From contig NZ_CAQI01000036.1 of the NCBI RefSeq assembly GCF_001046895.1, forward strand, positions 62,001 to 126,000: 64,000 nucleotides of DNA, in the 5' to 3' direction. This DNA is from Pseudarthrobacter siccitolerans. GTDB lineage: Bacteria > Actinomycetota > Actinomycetes > Actinomycetales > Micrococcaceae. The translations under genes were made by a program, and so were the position numbers. Each line of letters begins with the position of its first letter. Within the stretch, counting starts at the first letter, position 1. Positions 1 through 7,923 of this stretch are shown in pieces. The notes beneath the pieces were generated by a model, which had not been told where the DNA came from, did no database searches, and saw only the letters and a list, made by a program, of their open reading frames with translations.

Positions 1-210
1 CGCCGGGGGGACCTCCTTGGCTGCCACAACGCGCTGGAGCGGTATAACGACGTCGGCCTGCCGCGTGCGGACGGTGCACGCACCGGCGGCGCACCCCACC
101 AGGTGTCCCAGCGCATCAGTGAGGCCGCTCTCGATGCGGTACCGCACCACCACCCGGGTTCCGGGGGCGGCGGCTGTAAGGAACCCGGCGGGCGTGGAAG
201 GCTGACTCAC
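1..210 (-). CDS. GNAT-family N-acetyltransferase, N-terminal part (cut by window edge)
   Basis: Only the first 70 codons are in the window, read on the minus strand from GTG at 210. They encode a small beta-rich segment with GTRVVVRYRI, a TDALGHLVG turn, VRTRQADVVIPL and a closing VVAAKEVPPA. From memory this matches the SH3-like domain that precedes the acetyltransferase domain in mycobacterial Rv0428c. The catalytic GNAT domain lies outside the window, so the function is inferred from this domain. The start is supported by a TAGTAT box six bases upstream and no Shine-Dalgarno. It is divergent from fdxA. Confidence 0.6.
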   Translation of the reverse strand, partial: MSQPSTPAGFLTAAAPGTRVVVRYRIESGLTDALGHLVGCAAGACTVRTRQADVVIPLQRVVAAKEVPPA

Positions 211-216
211 CAGTTC

Positions 217-222
217 ATACTA
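217..222 (-). promoter_or_regulatory. -10 box, leaderless GNAT gene
   Basis: TAGTAT on the minus strand, separated by six bases (GAACTG) from the GTG at 210. No Shine-Dalgarno could fit, so transcription probably starts at or next to the start codon. Confidence 0.5.
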
Positions 223-261
223 GGGGCCCGGCTAGGTTCGCGGTAACGGGCTGGGAGATAA

Positions 262-267
262 TAGGCT
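262..267 (+). promoter_or_regulatory. Candidate -10 box for fdxA
   Basis: TAGGCT, the commonest -10 variant in this window. It would give fdxA a leader of about 75 bases. I see no clear -35 element, so this is tentative. Confidence 0.3.
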
Positions 268-347
268 CAGATGTCAAGAGTCCGGCCACTGCTGCCGGAT
301 TGCAAGAACCGGCGGGACGCCGGACCCAACGTGGAGAGGCCAGGGAC

Positions 348-674
348 GTGACGTACGTAATCGCGCAGCCGTGTGTAGATGTCAAGGACAAGGCATGTAT
401 CGAAGAATGCCCGGTCGACTGCATCTATGAGGGTGAGCGTTCGCTGTACATCCATCCGGACGAATGCGTCGACTGCGGAGCCTGCGAGCCGGTGTGCCCG
501 GTGGAGGCCATTTACTACGAGGACGACACCCCGGACGAGTGGGCCGACTACTACAAGGCCAACGTGGAGTTCTTCGATGACCTCGGGTCACCGGGCGGCG
601 CCGCCAAGATCGGCAACACCGGCAAGGACCACCCGATGATCGCCGCGCTGCCCCCGCAGAACCAAGACCACTGA
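348..674 (+). CDS. fdxA: 7Fe ferredoxin [3Fe-4S][4Fe-4S]
   Basis: A 108-residue soluble acidic electron carrier. The cysteines fit the seven-iron ferredoxin pattern: C9, C17, C21 followed by Pro, and C40-x2-C43-x2-C46-x3-C50-Pro. C9, C17 and C50 would hold the 3Fe-4S cluster; C21, C40, C43 and C46 the 4Fe-4S cluster. An extra C25 is present. I chose the GTG at 348 because GGAGAGG ends eight bases before it and the protein then begins MTYVIAQPCVD, the usual family N-terminus; an upstream TTG at 300 in the same frame has no such support. dapC follows after 14 bases, so the two are probably co-transcribed. The electron partner cannot be told from sequence. Confidence 0.93.
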   Translation: MTYVIAQPCVDVKDKACIEECPVDCIYEGERSLYIHPDECVDCGACEPVCPVEAIYYEDDTPDEWADYYKANVEFFDDLGSPGGAAKIGNTGKDHPMIAALPPQNQDH

Positions 675-688
675 CGCAGGCAGGAACG

Positions 689-1837
689 GTGACCGCAGCA
701 GTGAATACGTTCGGCCTTGACCTGCCCGACTACCCGTGGGAGGCCATGGCGCCGTATCTCGCGAAGGCGTCGGAGCATCCCGGGGGAGCCGTCAACCTGT
801 CCATTGGTACTCCGGTGGATCCCACCCCGGCTTTGATCCAGGACGCCCTGAAGGCTGCCGCGGATGCCCCCGGATACCCCACGGTCCACGGCACGCCCGC
901 CCTTCGGGAAGCGATCGCGGGCTGGTTCGAACGGCGCCGCGGGGTGGCCGGGCTGGACCCCCGGAACATTATGCCAACGGTCGGCTCGAAGGAACTCGTG
1001 GCCTGGCTGCCGCTGCTGCTCGGTCTGAAGCAAGGTGACGTCGTCGTACGCCCCCGGGTCGCCTACCCCACGTACGATATCGGCGCGACCCTCGCGGGTG
1101 TCACCTCCGTGGCAACGGACAACCTGGACGAGCTCGACGACGCCACCCGCTCCCGCGTCCGCCTCATCTGGGTCAATTCCCCCGGAAATCCCACGGGCAG
1201 TGTCCGCAGCGTTGAATCCCTGAAAGCACTTGCGGGGCAGGCCCGGGAGCTGGGGGCTGTGGTGGCATCCGACGAATGCTACGCAGAGCTGGGCTGGGGT
1301 GACTGGGACGTCCAGCGCGGCGGCCAGCCTGTCCCCAGCATCCTGGACCCGCGGGTGGCCGGAGGATCCCACCAGGGGCTCCTGGCCGTGTACTCGCTGA
1401 GCAAGCAGTCCAACGTGGCCGGCTACCGGGCAGCATTTGTAGCCGGCGACCCGGACCTGATGCCCAACCTCGTCAACAGCCGCAAACACGCGGGCATGAT
1501 CGTTCCCTACCCCGTGCAGGAAGCCATGCGTGTGGCGCTGGGCGATGATGCGCATGTGGAGGCCCAGAAAGACCTGTACCGCGGCCGCCGGGAAAGGCTG
1601 GTTCCGGCGCTGCTGGACTTCGGTCTCGAGATCAAGGAATCCGACGCCGGCCTCTACCTTTGGTCGACGGCGGGGGAGAGCACCTGGGACACCGTGGCCC
1701 GGCTCGCGGAGCGGGGCATCGTGGTTGGTCCCGGCGTCTTCTACGGCGAGGCCGGCAACGGCTACGTCCGGGTTGCCCTTACGGGAAGCGACGAAAGGAT
1801 CGACGCTGCCGTCGCCCGGCTGGCTTCGGCACTCTGA
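689..1837 (+). CDS. dapC: Succinyldiaminopimelate transaminase
   Basis: A 382-residue fold-type I PLP aminotransferase that converts N-succinyl-2-amino-6-ketopimelate to N-succinyl-L,L-diaminopimelate in lysine and peptidoglycan synthesis. Visible motifs are the substrate-side PGYPTVHGTPALREAI region, the NSPGNPTG loop and the PLP lysine K239 in SLSKQSNVAGYR. The GTG start follows a CAGGCAGGA stretch. The gene sits directly after fdxA, an arrangement I know from other actinobacteria, and the next two pathway enzymes, dapD and dapE, are encoded 5-7 kb downstream. The identification rests on motifs, length and context; a generic class I aminotransferase is the main alternative. Confidence 0.88.
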   Translation: MTAAVNTFGLDLPDYPWEAMAPYLAKASEHPGGAVNLSIGTPVDPTPALIQDALKAAADAPGYPTVHGTPALREAIAGWFERRRGVAGLDPRNIMPTVGSKELVAWLPLLLGLKQGDVVVRPRVAYPTYDIGATLAGVTSVATDNLDELDDATRSRVRLIWVNSPGNPTGSVRSVESLKALAGQARELGAVVASDECYAELGWGDWDVQRGGQPVPSILDPRVAGGSHQGLLAVYSLSKQSNVAGYRAAFVAGDPDLMPNLVNSRKHAGMIVPYPVQEAMRVALGDDAHVEAQKDLYRGRRERLVPALLDFGLEIKESDAGLYLWSTAGESTWDTVARLAERGIVVGPGVFYGEAGNGYVRVALTGSDERIDAAVARLASAL

Positions 1838-1877
1838 TTGCCCGGATGCCGCACCCGGCGCAACGCCGTAACAATGG

Positions 1878-1893
1878 TGTGACTCCGGACACA
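1878..1893. promoter_or_regulatory. CRP/GlxR-like palindrome upstream of gltA
   Basis: TGTGA-CTCCGG-ACACA lies about 205 bases before gltA and differs from the CRP-family consensus TGTGA-N6-TCACA at one position. GlxR is known to act on gltA in Corynebacterium. I could not fix the gltA promoter in the 261-base gap, so its position relative to transcription start is unknown. Confidence 0.3.
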
Positions 1894-2098
1894 TCCGCTG
1901 CATTTTAGGGCATTTTGGAACGTCGCGGATTAGTGGCACCCGCCAAGGAGCGGTACTTTTTAAGTGACTATCAATGGTGGCTTTCTACAAGAAGGCAGCC
2001 CGGGTGTTGGAACCTGTCTCTTCAGGCTTCGTGCGCGGCTCACCTGATGTTGGATCAAGCTTTCGACAGAGGCCCAGACGCCTCATGAAGGGGACTCC

Positions 2099-3385
2099 AT
2101 GACTGAGACCAACAATGCTGCGACTCTGCTCCACTCAGGAGGCGAGCTCAAGCTGCCGCGCATCCAGGTTGTTGAAGGGAACGAAGGCTACGACGTTTCC
2201 AAACTGCTGAAGCAGACGGGCGCAGTCACCTTTGACCCCGGCTTCATGAACACAGCAGCCACAACTTCGGCTATCACCTACATCGACGGCGATGCTGGCA
2301 TCCTGCGCTACCGCGGGTACCCCATCGAACAGCTGGCACAGCACTCCAGCTTCCTTGAGGTGTCCTACCTGCTGATCTACGGCAACCTGCCCACTCCAAC
2401 GGAGCTGGAAGAATTCGACCAGAAGATCCGCCGGCACACCCTGCTGCACGAGGAGCTCAAGGGCTTCTTCGGCGGCTTCCCGCGGGACGCGCACCCCATG
2501 CCAGTCTTGTCCTCGGCCGTTTCGGCGCTGTCCACGTTCTACCAGGACTCGCTGGACCCGTTCAACGCCGAGCAGGTGGAAGTTTCCACCATCCGCCTCA
2601 TGGCCAAGCTTCCGGTTATCGCGGCCTACGCTCACAAAAAGTCCATCGGCCAGCCCATGCTGTACCCGGACAACTCGAACAACCTCGTCGAGAACTTCCT
2701 TCGCCTCAGCTTCGGGCTTCCGGCTGAGCAGTACGAGGTGGACCCGATCGTGGCCAAGGCACTGGACCTGCTCCTGATCCTGCATGCGGACCACGAGCAG
2801 AACTGCTCCACCTCCACCGTGCGCCTCGTGGGCTCCTCTAACGCCAACCTCTTCGCCTCCGTCTCCGCAGGCATCAACGCCCTCTTCGGCCCGGCCCACG
2901 GCGGTGCCAACGAGGCTGTGCTGAAGATGCTCCGCCAGATCCAGGCCGAGGGCACCAAGCCCGAGGACTACATGGAGAAGGTCAAGAACAAGGAAGACGG
3001 CGTCCGCCTCATGGGCTTCGGCCACCGCGTCTACAAGAACTACGATCCGCGGGCCAAGATCGTCAAGGCTACCGCCCACGAGATCCTCAGCAAGCTCGGT
3101 GGCAACGACGAACTGATGGACATCGCCCTGCGCCTGGAAGAGAAGGCGCTCAACGATGATTACTTCATCCAGCGCAAGCTCTACCCGAACGTGGACTTCT
3201 ACACCGGCCTCATCTACAAGGCCATGGGCTTCCCCGAGAAGATGTTCACCGTCCTCTTTGCCATCGGCCGCCTCCCGGGCTGGATTGCCCAGTGGCGCGA
3301 GATGATCAGCGACCCGAACACCAAGATCGGCCGCCCGCGCCAGCTCTACATCGGCGAGCCGGAGCGCGAATACCCCGCCCGCTGA
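2099..3385 (+). CDS. gltA: Citrate synthase (type II)
   Basis: A 428-residue citrate synthase, condensing acetyl-CoA and oxaloacetate at TCA cycle entry. Length and layout are those of the hexameric type II enzymes. The N-terminal segment has YIDGDAGILRYRGYPIE. The oxaloacetate-binding HADHEQNCSTSTVR begins at about residue 229, and the catalytic histidine is H309 in MGFGHRVYKNYDPRA. The ATG is preceded by GAAGGGGAC. It is monocistronic: 261 bases separate it from dapC, and a perfect 16-bp hairpin follows 68 bases after the stop. A CRP-like half-palindrome upstream suggests carbon-source control. Confidence 0.96.
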   Translation: MTETNNAATLLHSGGELKLPRIQVVEGNEGYDVSKLLKQTGAVTFDPGFMNTAATTSAITYIDGDAGILRYRGYPIEQLAQHSSFLEVSYLLIYGNLPTPTELEEFDQKIRRHTLLHEELKGFFGGFPRDAHPMPVLSSAVSALSTFYQDSLDPFNAEQVEVSTIRLMAKLPVIAAYAHKKSIGQPMLYPDNSNNLVENFLRLSFGLPAEQYEVDPIVAKALDLLLILHADHEQNCSTSTVRLVGSSNANLFASVSAGINALFGPAHGGANEAVLKMLRQIQAEGTKPEDYMEKVKNKEDGVRLMGFGHRVYKNYDPRAKIVKATAHEILSKLGGNDELMDIALRLEEKALNDDYFIQRKLYPNVDFYTGLIYKAMGFPEKMFTVLFAIGRLPGWIAQWREMISDPNTKIGRPRQLYIGEPEREYPAR

Positions 3386-3453
3386 TCCCCACCGGTTCCC
3401 AAACCTCGCGGGGCCAGGCTCCCTCGCCGGTGTGGGCCGAGGCCATTACGACG

Positions 3454-3486
3454 ACGGCCGCCCACCTCATTGAGGTGGGCGGCCGT
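3454..3486. terminator. Bidirectional terminator, gltA/galE
   Basis: A perfect 16-bp inverted repeat (arms 3454-3469 and 3471-3486) lies between the convergent gltA and galE stops. T-rich bases follow on the gltA side (TTTCGTTGTT). The arms nearly touch, so the innermost pairs probably open into the loop. Confidence 0.85.
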
Positions 3487-3493
3487 TTCGTTG

Positions 3494-4519
3494 TTAATGG
3501 CCAGGCTGGGAGTTGTAGCCGTTCGGGTTGTTTTTTTGCCAGCGCCAGTGGTCTTCGCACATCTGGTCGATGGTTTTGGTGGTGGACCAACTCAGGTCGG
3601 CGAGGGCTGAGGTGGCGTCCGCCCAGAATGCGGGCAGGTCGCCGGCGCGGCGCGCGGTGATCTCGAAGGGGATGGGCTTGCCGACGGCCTTCTCGAAGCT
3701 GCGCAACACTTCCAGGACCGACGAACCGGTGCCGGAGCCGAGGTTCCAGCGGAACACCCCGGTGCGGTCCGTGATGTGGTTCAAGGCAGCGAGGTGGCCT
3801 TCGGCCAGGTCCACCACGTGGATGTAGTCGCGCAGGCAGGTTCCGTCCGGGGTGTCGTAGTCGCCACCGAAGACCATGAGCTTTTCGCGCCGGCCCACGG
3901 CGACCTGGGCGATGAAGGGGACGAGGTTGTTGGGGATACCCTGGGGGTCTTCGCCGATCCGGCCGGAGGGGTGGGCGCCGACAGGGTTGAAGTAGCGCAG
4001 CAGGGCGATGTGCCAGCGGGGATCGGCGGCGCCGAGGTCGGAGAGGATGTCCTCGATCTGTTCCTTGGTGCGGCCGTAGGGGTTGTTGGCGCCGATTTCC
4101 ATCTTCTCGACGTACGGGATGGGATTGTGTTCGCCGTAGACCGTGGCGGAGGAGCTGAACACGATGGAGCGGACGTTATGCCGGTCCATGACGCGGATCA
4201 GGTTCAGGGTGCCCACGAGGTTGTTGTAGTAGTAGTTCAATGGTTCACGGACGGACTCGCCCACGGCCTTGAGCCCGGCGAAGTGGATCACGGCGTCAAC
4301 GTCGTTCTCGGCGAAGACCTTCTCGACGGCGGCCTCGTCCACGAGGTCCACGTGGTGGAACTGCGCTGTTTTGCCGGTGAGCTCTGCGACCCGGCGGAGG
4401 GACTCCTCGCTGGAGTTGACCAGGTTGTCGATGACCAGCACGTCATGGCCGGCTTCCTGCAGGGACAAAACAGTGTGGGAACCGATGTAACCGGTGCCCC
4501 CTGTAACCAGAATTTTCAT
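3494..4519 (-). CDS. galE: UDP-glucose 4-epimerase
   Basis: A 341-residue short-chain dehydrogenase-like epimerase interconverting UDP-glucose and UDP-galactose with bound NAD. The Rossmann motif GGTGYIG is at residues 7-13, the catalytic Ser is near 123-124 in FSSSATVYGE, and the Tyr/Lys pair is Y148 and K152 in NPYGRTKEQ. The C-terminal GDLPAFWADATSALADLSW is typical of GalE. The reading frame stays open about 125 codons further upstream, but the family N-terminus MKILVTGGTGYIG and a TAGCGT box seven bases before this ATG fix the start. No galK or galT is adjacent, so a cell-envelope sugar role is as likely as galactose use. Confidence 0.94.
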   Translation of the reverse strand: MKILVTGGTGYIGSHTVLSLQEAGHDVLVIDNLVNSSEESLRRVAELTGKTAQFHHVDLVDEAAVEKVFAENDVDAVIHFAGLKAVGESVREPLNYYYNNLVGTLNLIRVMDRHNVRSIVFSSSATVYGEHNPIPYVEKMEIGANNPYGRTKEQIEDILSDLGAADPRWHIALLRYFNPVGAHPSGRIGEDPQGIPNNLVPFIAQVAVGRREKLMVFGGDYDTPDGTCLRDYIHVVDLAEGHLAALNHITDRTGVFRWNLGSGTGSSVLEVLRSFEKAVGKPIPFEITARRAGDLPAFWADATSALADLSWSTTKTIDQMCEDHWRWQKNNPNGYNSQPGH

Positions 4520-4526
4520 GCTCCCA

Positions 4527-4532
4527 ACGCTA
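4527..4532 (-). promoter_or_regulatory. -10 box, leaderless galE
   Basis: TAGCGT on the minus strand, seven bases before the galE ATG. There is no Shine-Dalgarno in between. Confidence 0.5.
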
Positions 4533-4636
4533 TCCCAACTGTTGCCGGTCCCGCCGGTACATGCCACAGTGCGGCCAGGATGACGGTGCTTTACGGGCCA
4601 ACCGGCGCGCACGGCTGCGTTTGGGCACAGGCGTGC

Positions 4637-4642
4637 TAAATA
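4637..4642 (+). promoter_or_regulatory. Candidate extended -10, TetR gene
   Basis: TGC-TAAATA lies six bases before the GTG at 4649. The AGGAGG at 4642-4647 ends only one base before that GTG, too close to act as a Shine-Dalgarno, so a leaderless start fits better. The last base of the box is non-consensus. Confidence 0.35.
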
Positions 4643-4648
4643 GGAGGA

Positions 4649-5257
4649 GTGCCTAAAATCGTCCATGCCGCAGCCCGGCGACAGGAAGTAGTTGAAGCAG
4701 TATGGCGCATCATCGCCGTCGACGGGTTGGAAAGGGCATCGCTGCGGGAAGTGGCAGACGAAGCCGGGCTCGCCGTCGGCTCGGTGAGGCACTACTTTGC
4801 AGGGAGCGAGGAACTGCTGGCCTTCTCCTTCGCCACCGTCATTGACAGCATCGTGGGCAGGCTGGAGAAAGCGCTGCCAGGGTTGCAGGACCACCCGCCC
4901 GCAAGTGCCGGGGGACGCACCGCCGTTTTAACACTGCTGGGCGAACTCCTGCCGCTGGACGAACAACGGGCGGTTGAGGCCTGCGTCTGGATGGCCTTCC
5001 GCAATGCTGCCAGGATCAGGCCGGTCCTTGCCGCCGAGGCCGACCGCAGCCACCGCGAAGTGGCCGCGGTCATGGGTCAGGTGATCACCGCTTTGGTTCC
5101 CGGCCACGAATCGGAGGATGCGCTGGTGGTGGAGGCGGAGAGGCTTCTGGCCACCCTGGACGGGCTGTGCATGCACGCCCTGTTGCAGCCGGGATGGATG
5201 ACCGCCCGGATGTGCACGGATGTCCTGGAGCGGCACCTCGACGGGTTGGCACGCTGA
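4649..5257 (+). CDS. TetR/BetI-type transcriptional regulator
   Basis: A 202-residue one-component repressor. The N-terminal helix-turn-helix spans roughly residues 8-55, with ASLREVADEAGLAVGSVRHYF as recognition region, a BetI-like form. The remaining ~145 residues are an all-helical ligand/dimer domain containing W-F-N aromatics and a run of acidic residues. The start follows the common BetI-type N-terminus MPKIV. It is divergent from galE and 99 bases before the next gene on the same strand; neither neighbour reveals the ligand. Target and effector are unknown. Confidence 0.8.
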   Translation: MPKIVHAAARRQEVVEAVWRIIAVDGLERASLREVADEAGLAVGSVRHYFAGSEELLAFSFATVIDSIVGRLEKALPGLQDHPPASAGGRTAVLTLLGELLPLDEQRAVEACVWMAFRNAARIRPVLAAEADRSHREVAAVMGQVITALVPGHESEDALVVEAERLLATLDGLCMHALLQPGWMTARMCTDVLERHLDGLAR

Positions 5258-5263
5258 ATTTCA

Positions 5264-5292
5264 TTAACGTCGGCAACGCGGGGGAATAGACT
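5264..5292 (+). promoter_or_regulatory. Promoter of the 5357 gene (-35/-10)
   Basis: TTAACG at 5264-5269, a 17-base spacer and TAGACT at 5287-5292. It predicts a leader of about 55-60 bases carrying the Shine-Dalgarno used by the gene at 5357. Confidence 0.5.
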
Positions 5293-5356
5293 GATAGCCG
5301 GGGGCGCAACACCGGATCACCAGACCCGGCAGGAGCGCGCCAGGGAAGGACCTCGG

Positions 5357-5968
5357 ATGCAGCAAAAGACCGGTTCCGGGTGGCAGATCACCACCGACAC
5401 GTCCGGACCGATGATGATCGCCCTGTATATCCGCGACGCCGCCGGACTGGACGGGGCGGGGCACCCCGCACTGTCCCACGCAGCTCCCAAGATCCGTCAC
5501 GCCGACCATTCCCACCTGACCGCCGATGTTGGCGGCCTGGGCGTGCTCAAGACCGAATGGGAGGCGTGGTGGGAACAGCTGCTGAAGGCACACCCGCAGA
5601 CATCGCCGGAACTTTCCCCGCCCGAGTTCGAGGCCTTTGGCAATTCGCCCGCACTGCAGCGGGTGCTTCAGGCCCACTTTGGCTCGGCTCTCACCTGGGC
5701 CCGGGAACGCAGGAGCGAGTACGCCGAGCTCGAAGCTGAACGGGCCGCCAACGGTGCGGACCAGCTCCTGGAAGACATGGTGGATGACCGGCTGATGGAG
5801 GTGGGCCGCAACGCCCGCGACTTCAAGCTGACCATCATCGAACTGCCGTTGAATGAGCAGCGGGCCTGGTACCTCGAGCCGGACAAGATCATTATGAGCC
5901 ACCAGCTGATGGGCCAGCCGGAGCTGTTCCGCAGCTACGTCCAGCCTGTCGTGGAAATCCTGGTCTAG
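5357..5968 (+). CDS. Conserved-looking hypothetical protein
   Basis: I do not recognise this 203-residue protein. It has no signal peptide or membrane segment and is acidic. Residues about 115-150 are rich in E, R, A and L, with charged heptad-like spacing that may form a coiled coil or long helix. The C-terminal part (LTIIELPLNEQRAWYLEPDKIIM) looks like beta strands. GGAAGGA ends six bases before the ATG, and codon usage matches the neighbours, so it is very probably expressed. It is followed after 12 bases by a convergent gene. No function is proposed. Confidence 0.7.
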   Translation: MQQKTGSGWQITTDTSGPMMIALYIRDAAGLDGAGHPALSHAAPKIRHADHSHLTADVGGLGVLKTEWEAWWEQLLKAHPQTSPELSPPEFEAFGNSPALQRVLQAHFGSALTWARERRSEYAELEAERAANGADQLLEDMVDDRLMEVGRNARDFKLTIIELPLNEQRAWYLEPDKIIMSHQLMGQPELFRSYVQPVVEILV

Positions 5969-5980
5969 GAGGAAAGGGCC

Positions 5981-6838
5981 TCAGGCCCCGGTGCCGGCCG
6001 CTGATACCGTGATCCGCACCTGGCCGTCCGGGGCCGCCGATTCGTGCCAGCCGTCCCGGTCGTCGCGGTTCCAGGTCCGCCCGGCCACTTCCACCCGTGT
6101 GACATCGAGGATCTTGGCGTTGGCTACAGCCCATTGCGCCACGGACCAGGCCTGGCTCCCGTCGGTTTCCACCACCAGTGTCTGCCCTTCCACGGCAGAA
6201 ACCGGGAGGCCATAAGCCTGGGCAAGCTGGTCCGAAACAGCGGCGGGGTCGCCGGCGTCACCTGCCGAGCGGAGGGTGCACTGAATGGCTTCGGGCGTCT
6301 CGCCGGTCAGCCCGGAAGCAAAAAAGCGTCCCATCTGCTCGTGCTGGGCGTAGGCGGTGGGAAATGCTGAACGCTGGACCCGCTGCGCAGCGTCGGTGAT
6401 CTCCATCGACTCGTAGCCGGGGATCTTGACCAGCGCGTCGTAAAAGGCGTTGGTGGCGTAGAAGGGGTCCATGATCTGCTCTTCGGTTCCCCAGCCCTGG
6501 GAGGGGCGCTGCTGGAACAGTCCCCTCGAGTCCGGCCCGGCCTGGTCCCCGTGGTCGATGTTGCGGAGCTTGGACTCCTGCATGGCGGTGGCCAAGGCTA
6601 TGGTCGCGGCCCTGGGCGGGAGCCCGCGCTGGACCGCCACGGCGGTGATCAGGGAAGCGTAGACGGCCTGGTCCGGAGCCAGTTCAGCCGTCCTGCCATT
6701 AACGACGGCGGTGCAGCGCTCGGAAACGAGGGTTTCCGAGCGCTGCACAAAAAACACCGCCGCATAGACGCCGCCGGCCACGAGTGCGAGCGTGAGCAGC
6801 AGCACCAGTAGGCGGCGCAGGCCGCGTCGTCGTGCCAT
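5981..6838 (-). CDS. Membrane-anchored lysozyme/transglycosylase-like protein
   Basis: A 285-residue protein with a basic N-terminus (MARRRGLRR) and one hydrophobic segment at about residues 10-31, so most of it should face outward. Residues 80-117 carry a goose-lysozyme/Slt-like motif: AMQES with candidate catalytic E88, then SRGLFQQRPSQGWG at 104-117. From memory such proteins are often annotated as heavy metal transporters in Arthrobacter, which this sequence does not support. The gene starts six bases after dapD, so it is probably co-transcribed with a peptidoglycan-precursor gene, consistent with a cell-wall role. Activity is inferred; the C-terminal 110 residues are unassigned. Confidence 0.65.
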   Translation of the reverse strand: MARRRGLRRLLVLLLTLALVAGGVYAAVFFVQRSETLVSERCTAVVNGRTAELAPDQAVYASLITAVAVQRGLPPRAATIALATAMQESKLRNIDHGDQAGPDSRGLFQQRPSQGWGTEEQIMDPFYATNAFYDALVKIPGYESMEITDAAQRVQRSAFPTAYAQHEQMGRFFASGLTGETPEAIQCTLRSAGDAGDPAAVSDQLAQAYGLPVSAVEGQTLVVETDGSQAWSVAQWAVANAKILDVTRVEVAGRTWNRDDRDGWHESAAPDGQVRITVSAAGTGA

Positions 6839-6844
6839 GCAGGA

Positions 6845-7873
6845 TCAGTTGGCGTGCAGGGCGTCGTTCAGTTCCACGGTCTGGCCGGCGCGGGGGAGTA
6901 CCTCCACGGCGCCTGTGGTGGAGTTCCTGCGGAACAGCAGGTTGGGGACACCCGAGAGTTCGGCGGCCTTGACGATCTTGGTGGTGTCCTCGCCCACCTC
7001 GTCGTTGGGGCCCGGTACGCGCACACGGGTTCCCGCCGTGACGTAGAGGCCTGCCTCCACCACGGAATCGTCGCCGATGCTGATGCCCACGCCGGAGTTG
7101 GCGCCGAGCAGGACCCGCTCGCCGATGGTGATCTTTTCCTTGCCTCCGCCGGAGAGGGTGCCCATGATCGAGGCGCCGCCGCCCACGTCGCTGCCGTCAC
7201 CGGTCACCACACCGGCGGAAATCCGGCCTTCAACCATGGAGGTGCCCAGGGTTCCGGCGTTGAAGTTCACGAAGCCCTCATGCATCACGGTGGTGCCTTC
7301 GGCAAGGTGCGCACCCAGGCGGACCCGGTCGGCGTCGGCAATCCTCACACCGGTGGGCACAACGTAGTCCACCATGCGCGGGAACTTGTCGATGCCGTAG
7401 ACAGTCACGGCGCCGCGGCGGCGCAGCCGGGCGCGGGTCAGTTCGAAGCCTTCTACGGCGGCGGGGCCGAAGTTGGTCCAGACGACGTTGGGCAGCTTGC
7501 CGAAAATACCGTCCAGGTTGATGGTGTTCGGGCGGACCAGGCGGTGCGAGAGCAGGTGCAGGCGCAGGTAGGCGTCAGCCGTATCGGCGGGGGCCTCATC
7601 GAGGTTGATCTGGACAAAGACCACCTTCTGCTCGGTGCCGCGGTCCTCGTCCGTGCCGGCTTCGGCGATCCGGGTGAGTGTCTCGTCCGCGTTTTCCACT
7701 GCCCGCAGGTGTTCGGCAGCGATGCCCAGTGAGGGTGCGGGGAACCAGACGTCGAGCACGGCGGCATCACCATTGGCGACGGCAATGGTGGCCACGCCAA
7801 AGCCATAGGCGGAACGTTCTTCAGTGGGGGCAGTCCGGGTTTCGGGCACAGCGGAGGAAGCAGTCTCAGTCAT
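6845..7873 (-). CDS. dapD: Tetrahydrodipicolinate N-succinyltransferase
   Basis: A 342-residue acyltransferase adding succinate from succinyl-CoA to tetrahydrodipicolinate in the succinylase branch of lysine/DAP synthesis. The central and C-terminal part has left-handed beta-helix hexapeptide repeats ([35 protein letters not shown]). The long N-terminal domain is that of the actinobacterial DapD class rather than the shorter E. coli type. The ATG at 7873 has TAGACT six bases upstream. It is divergent from dapE, with only 50 bases shared for both promoters. Confidence 0.93.
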   Translation of the reverse strand: MTETASSAVPETRTAPTEERSAYGFGVATIAVANGDAAVLDVWFPAPSLGIAAEHLRAVENADETLTRIAEAGTDEDRGTEQKVVFVQINLDEAPADTADAYLRLHLLSHRLVRPNTINLDGIFGKLPNVVWTNFGPAAVEGFELTRARLRRRGAVTVYGIDKFPRMVDYVVPTGVRIADADRVRLGAHLAEGTTVMHEGFVNFNAGTLGTSMVEGRISAGVVTGDGSDVGGGASIMGTLSGGGKEKITIGERVLLGANSGVGISIGDDSVVEAGLYVTAGTRVRVPGPNDEVGEDTTKIVKAAELSGVPNLLFRRNSTTGAVEVLPRAGQTVELNDALHAN

Positions 7874-7879
7874 TGCCCC

Positions 7880-7885
7880 AGTCTA
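7880..7885 (-). promoter_or_regulatory. -10 box, leaderless dapD
   Basis: TAGACT on the minus strand, six bases before the dapD ATG. It mirrors the identical box of dapE on the other strand. Confidence 0.55.
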
Positions 7886-7911
7886 TCGACGGGCGGGGAC
7901 CTGCTCCGAAC

Positions 7912-7917
7912 TAGACT
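7912..7917 (+). promoter_or_regulatory. -10 box, leaderless dapE
   Basis: TAGACT, six bases (GGCTTC) before the dapE GTG at 7924. It is identical to the dapD box 26 bases away on the opposite strand. Confidence 0.55.
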
Positions 7918-7923
7918 GGCTTC

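Noticed and set aside
551..1939. Long open frame on the minus strand opposite dapC (462 codons).
   Set aside because: It is an antisense shadow of a GC-rich gene. The plus-strand frame has clear aminotransferase motifs and the antisense product matches nothing recognisable.
2135..3079. Long open frame opposite gltA, and similar ones opposite the adn and thi genes.
   Set aside because: High third-position GC creates long antisense frames. The sense strands carry unmistakable family motifs and start signals.
4642..4647. AGGAGG as the ribosome site of the TetR gene at 4649.
   Set aside because: It ends one base before the GTG, too close for a Shine-Dalgarno interaction. No later start gives the family N-terminus.
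5977..5989. GGGCC-TCA-GGCCC mini-hairpin between the 5357 gene and its convergent neighbour.
   Set aside because: The stem is too short and has no T-run, and it overlaps the neighbouring stop codon.
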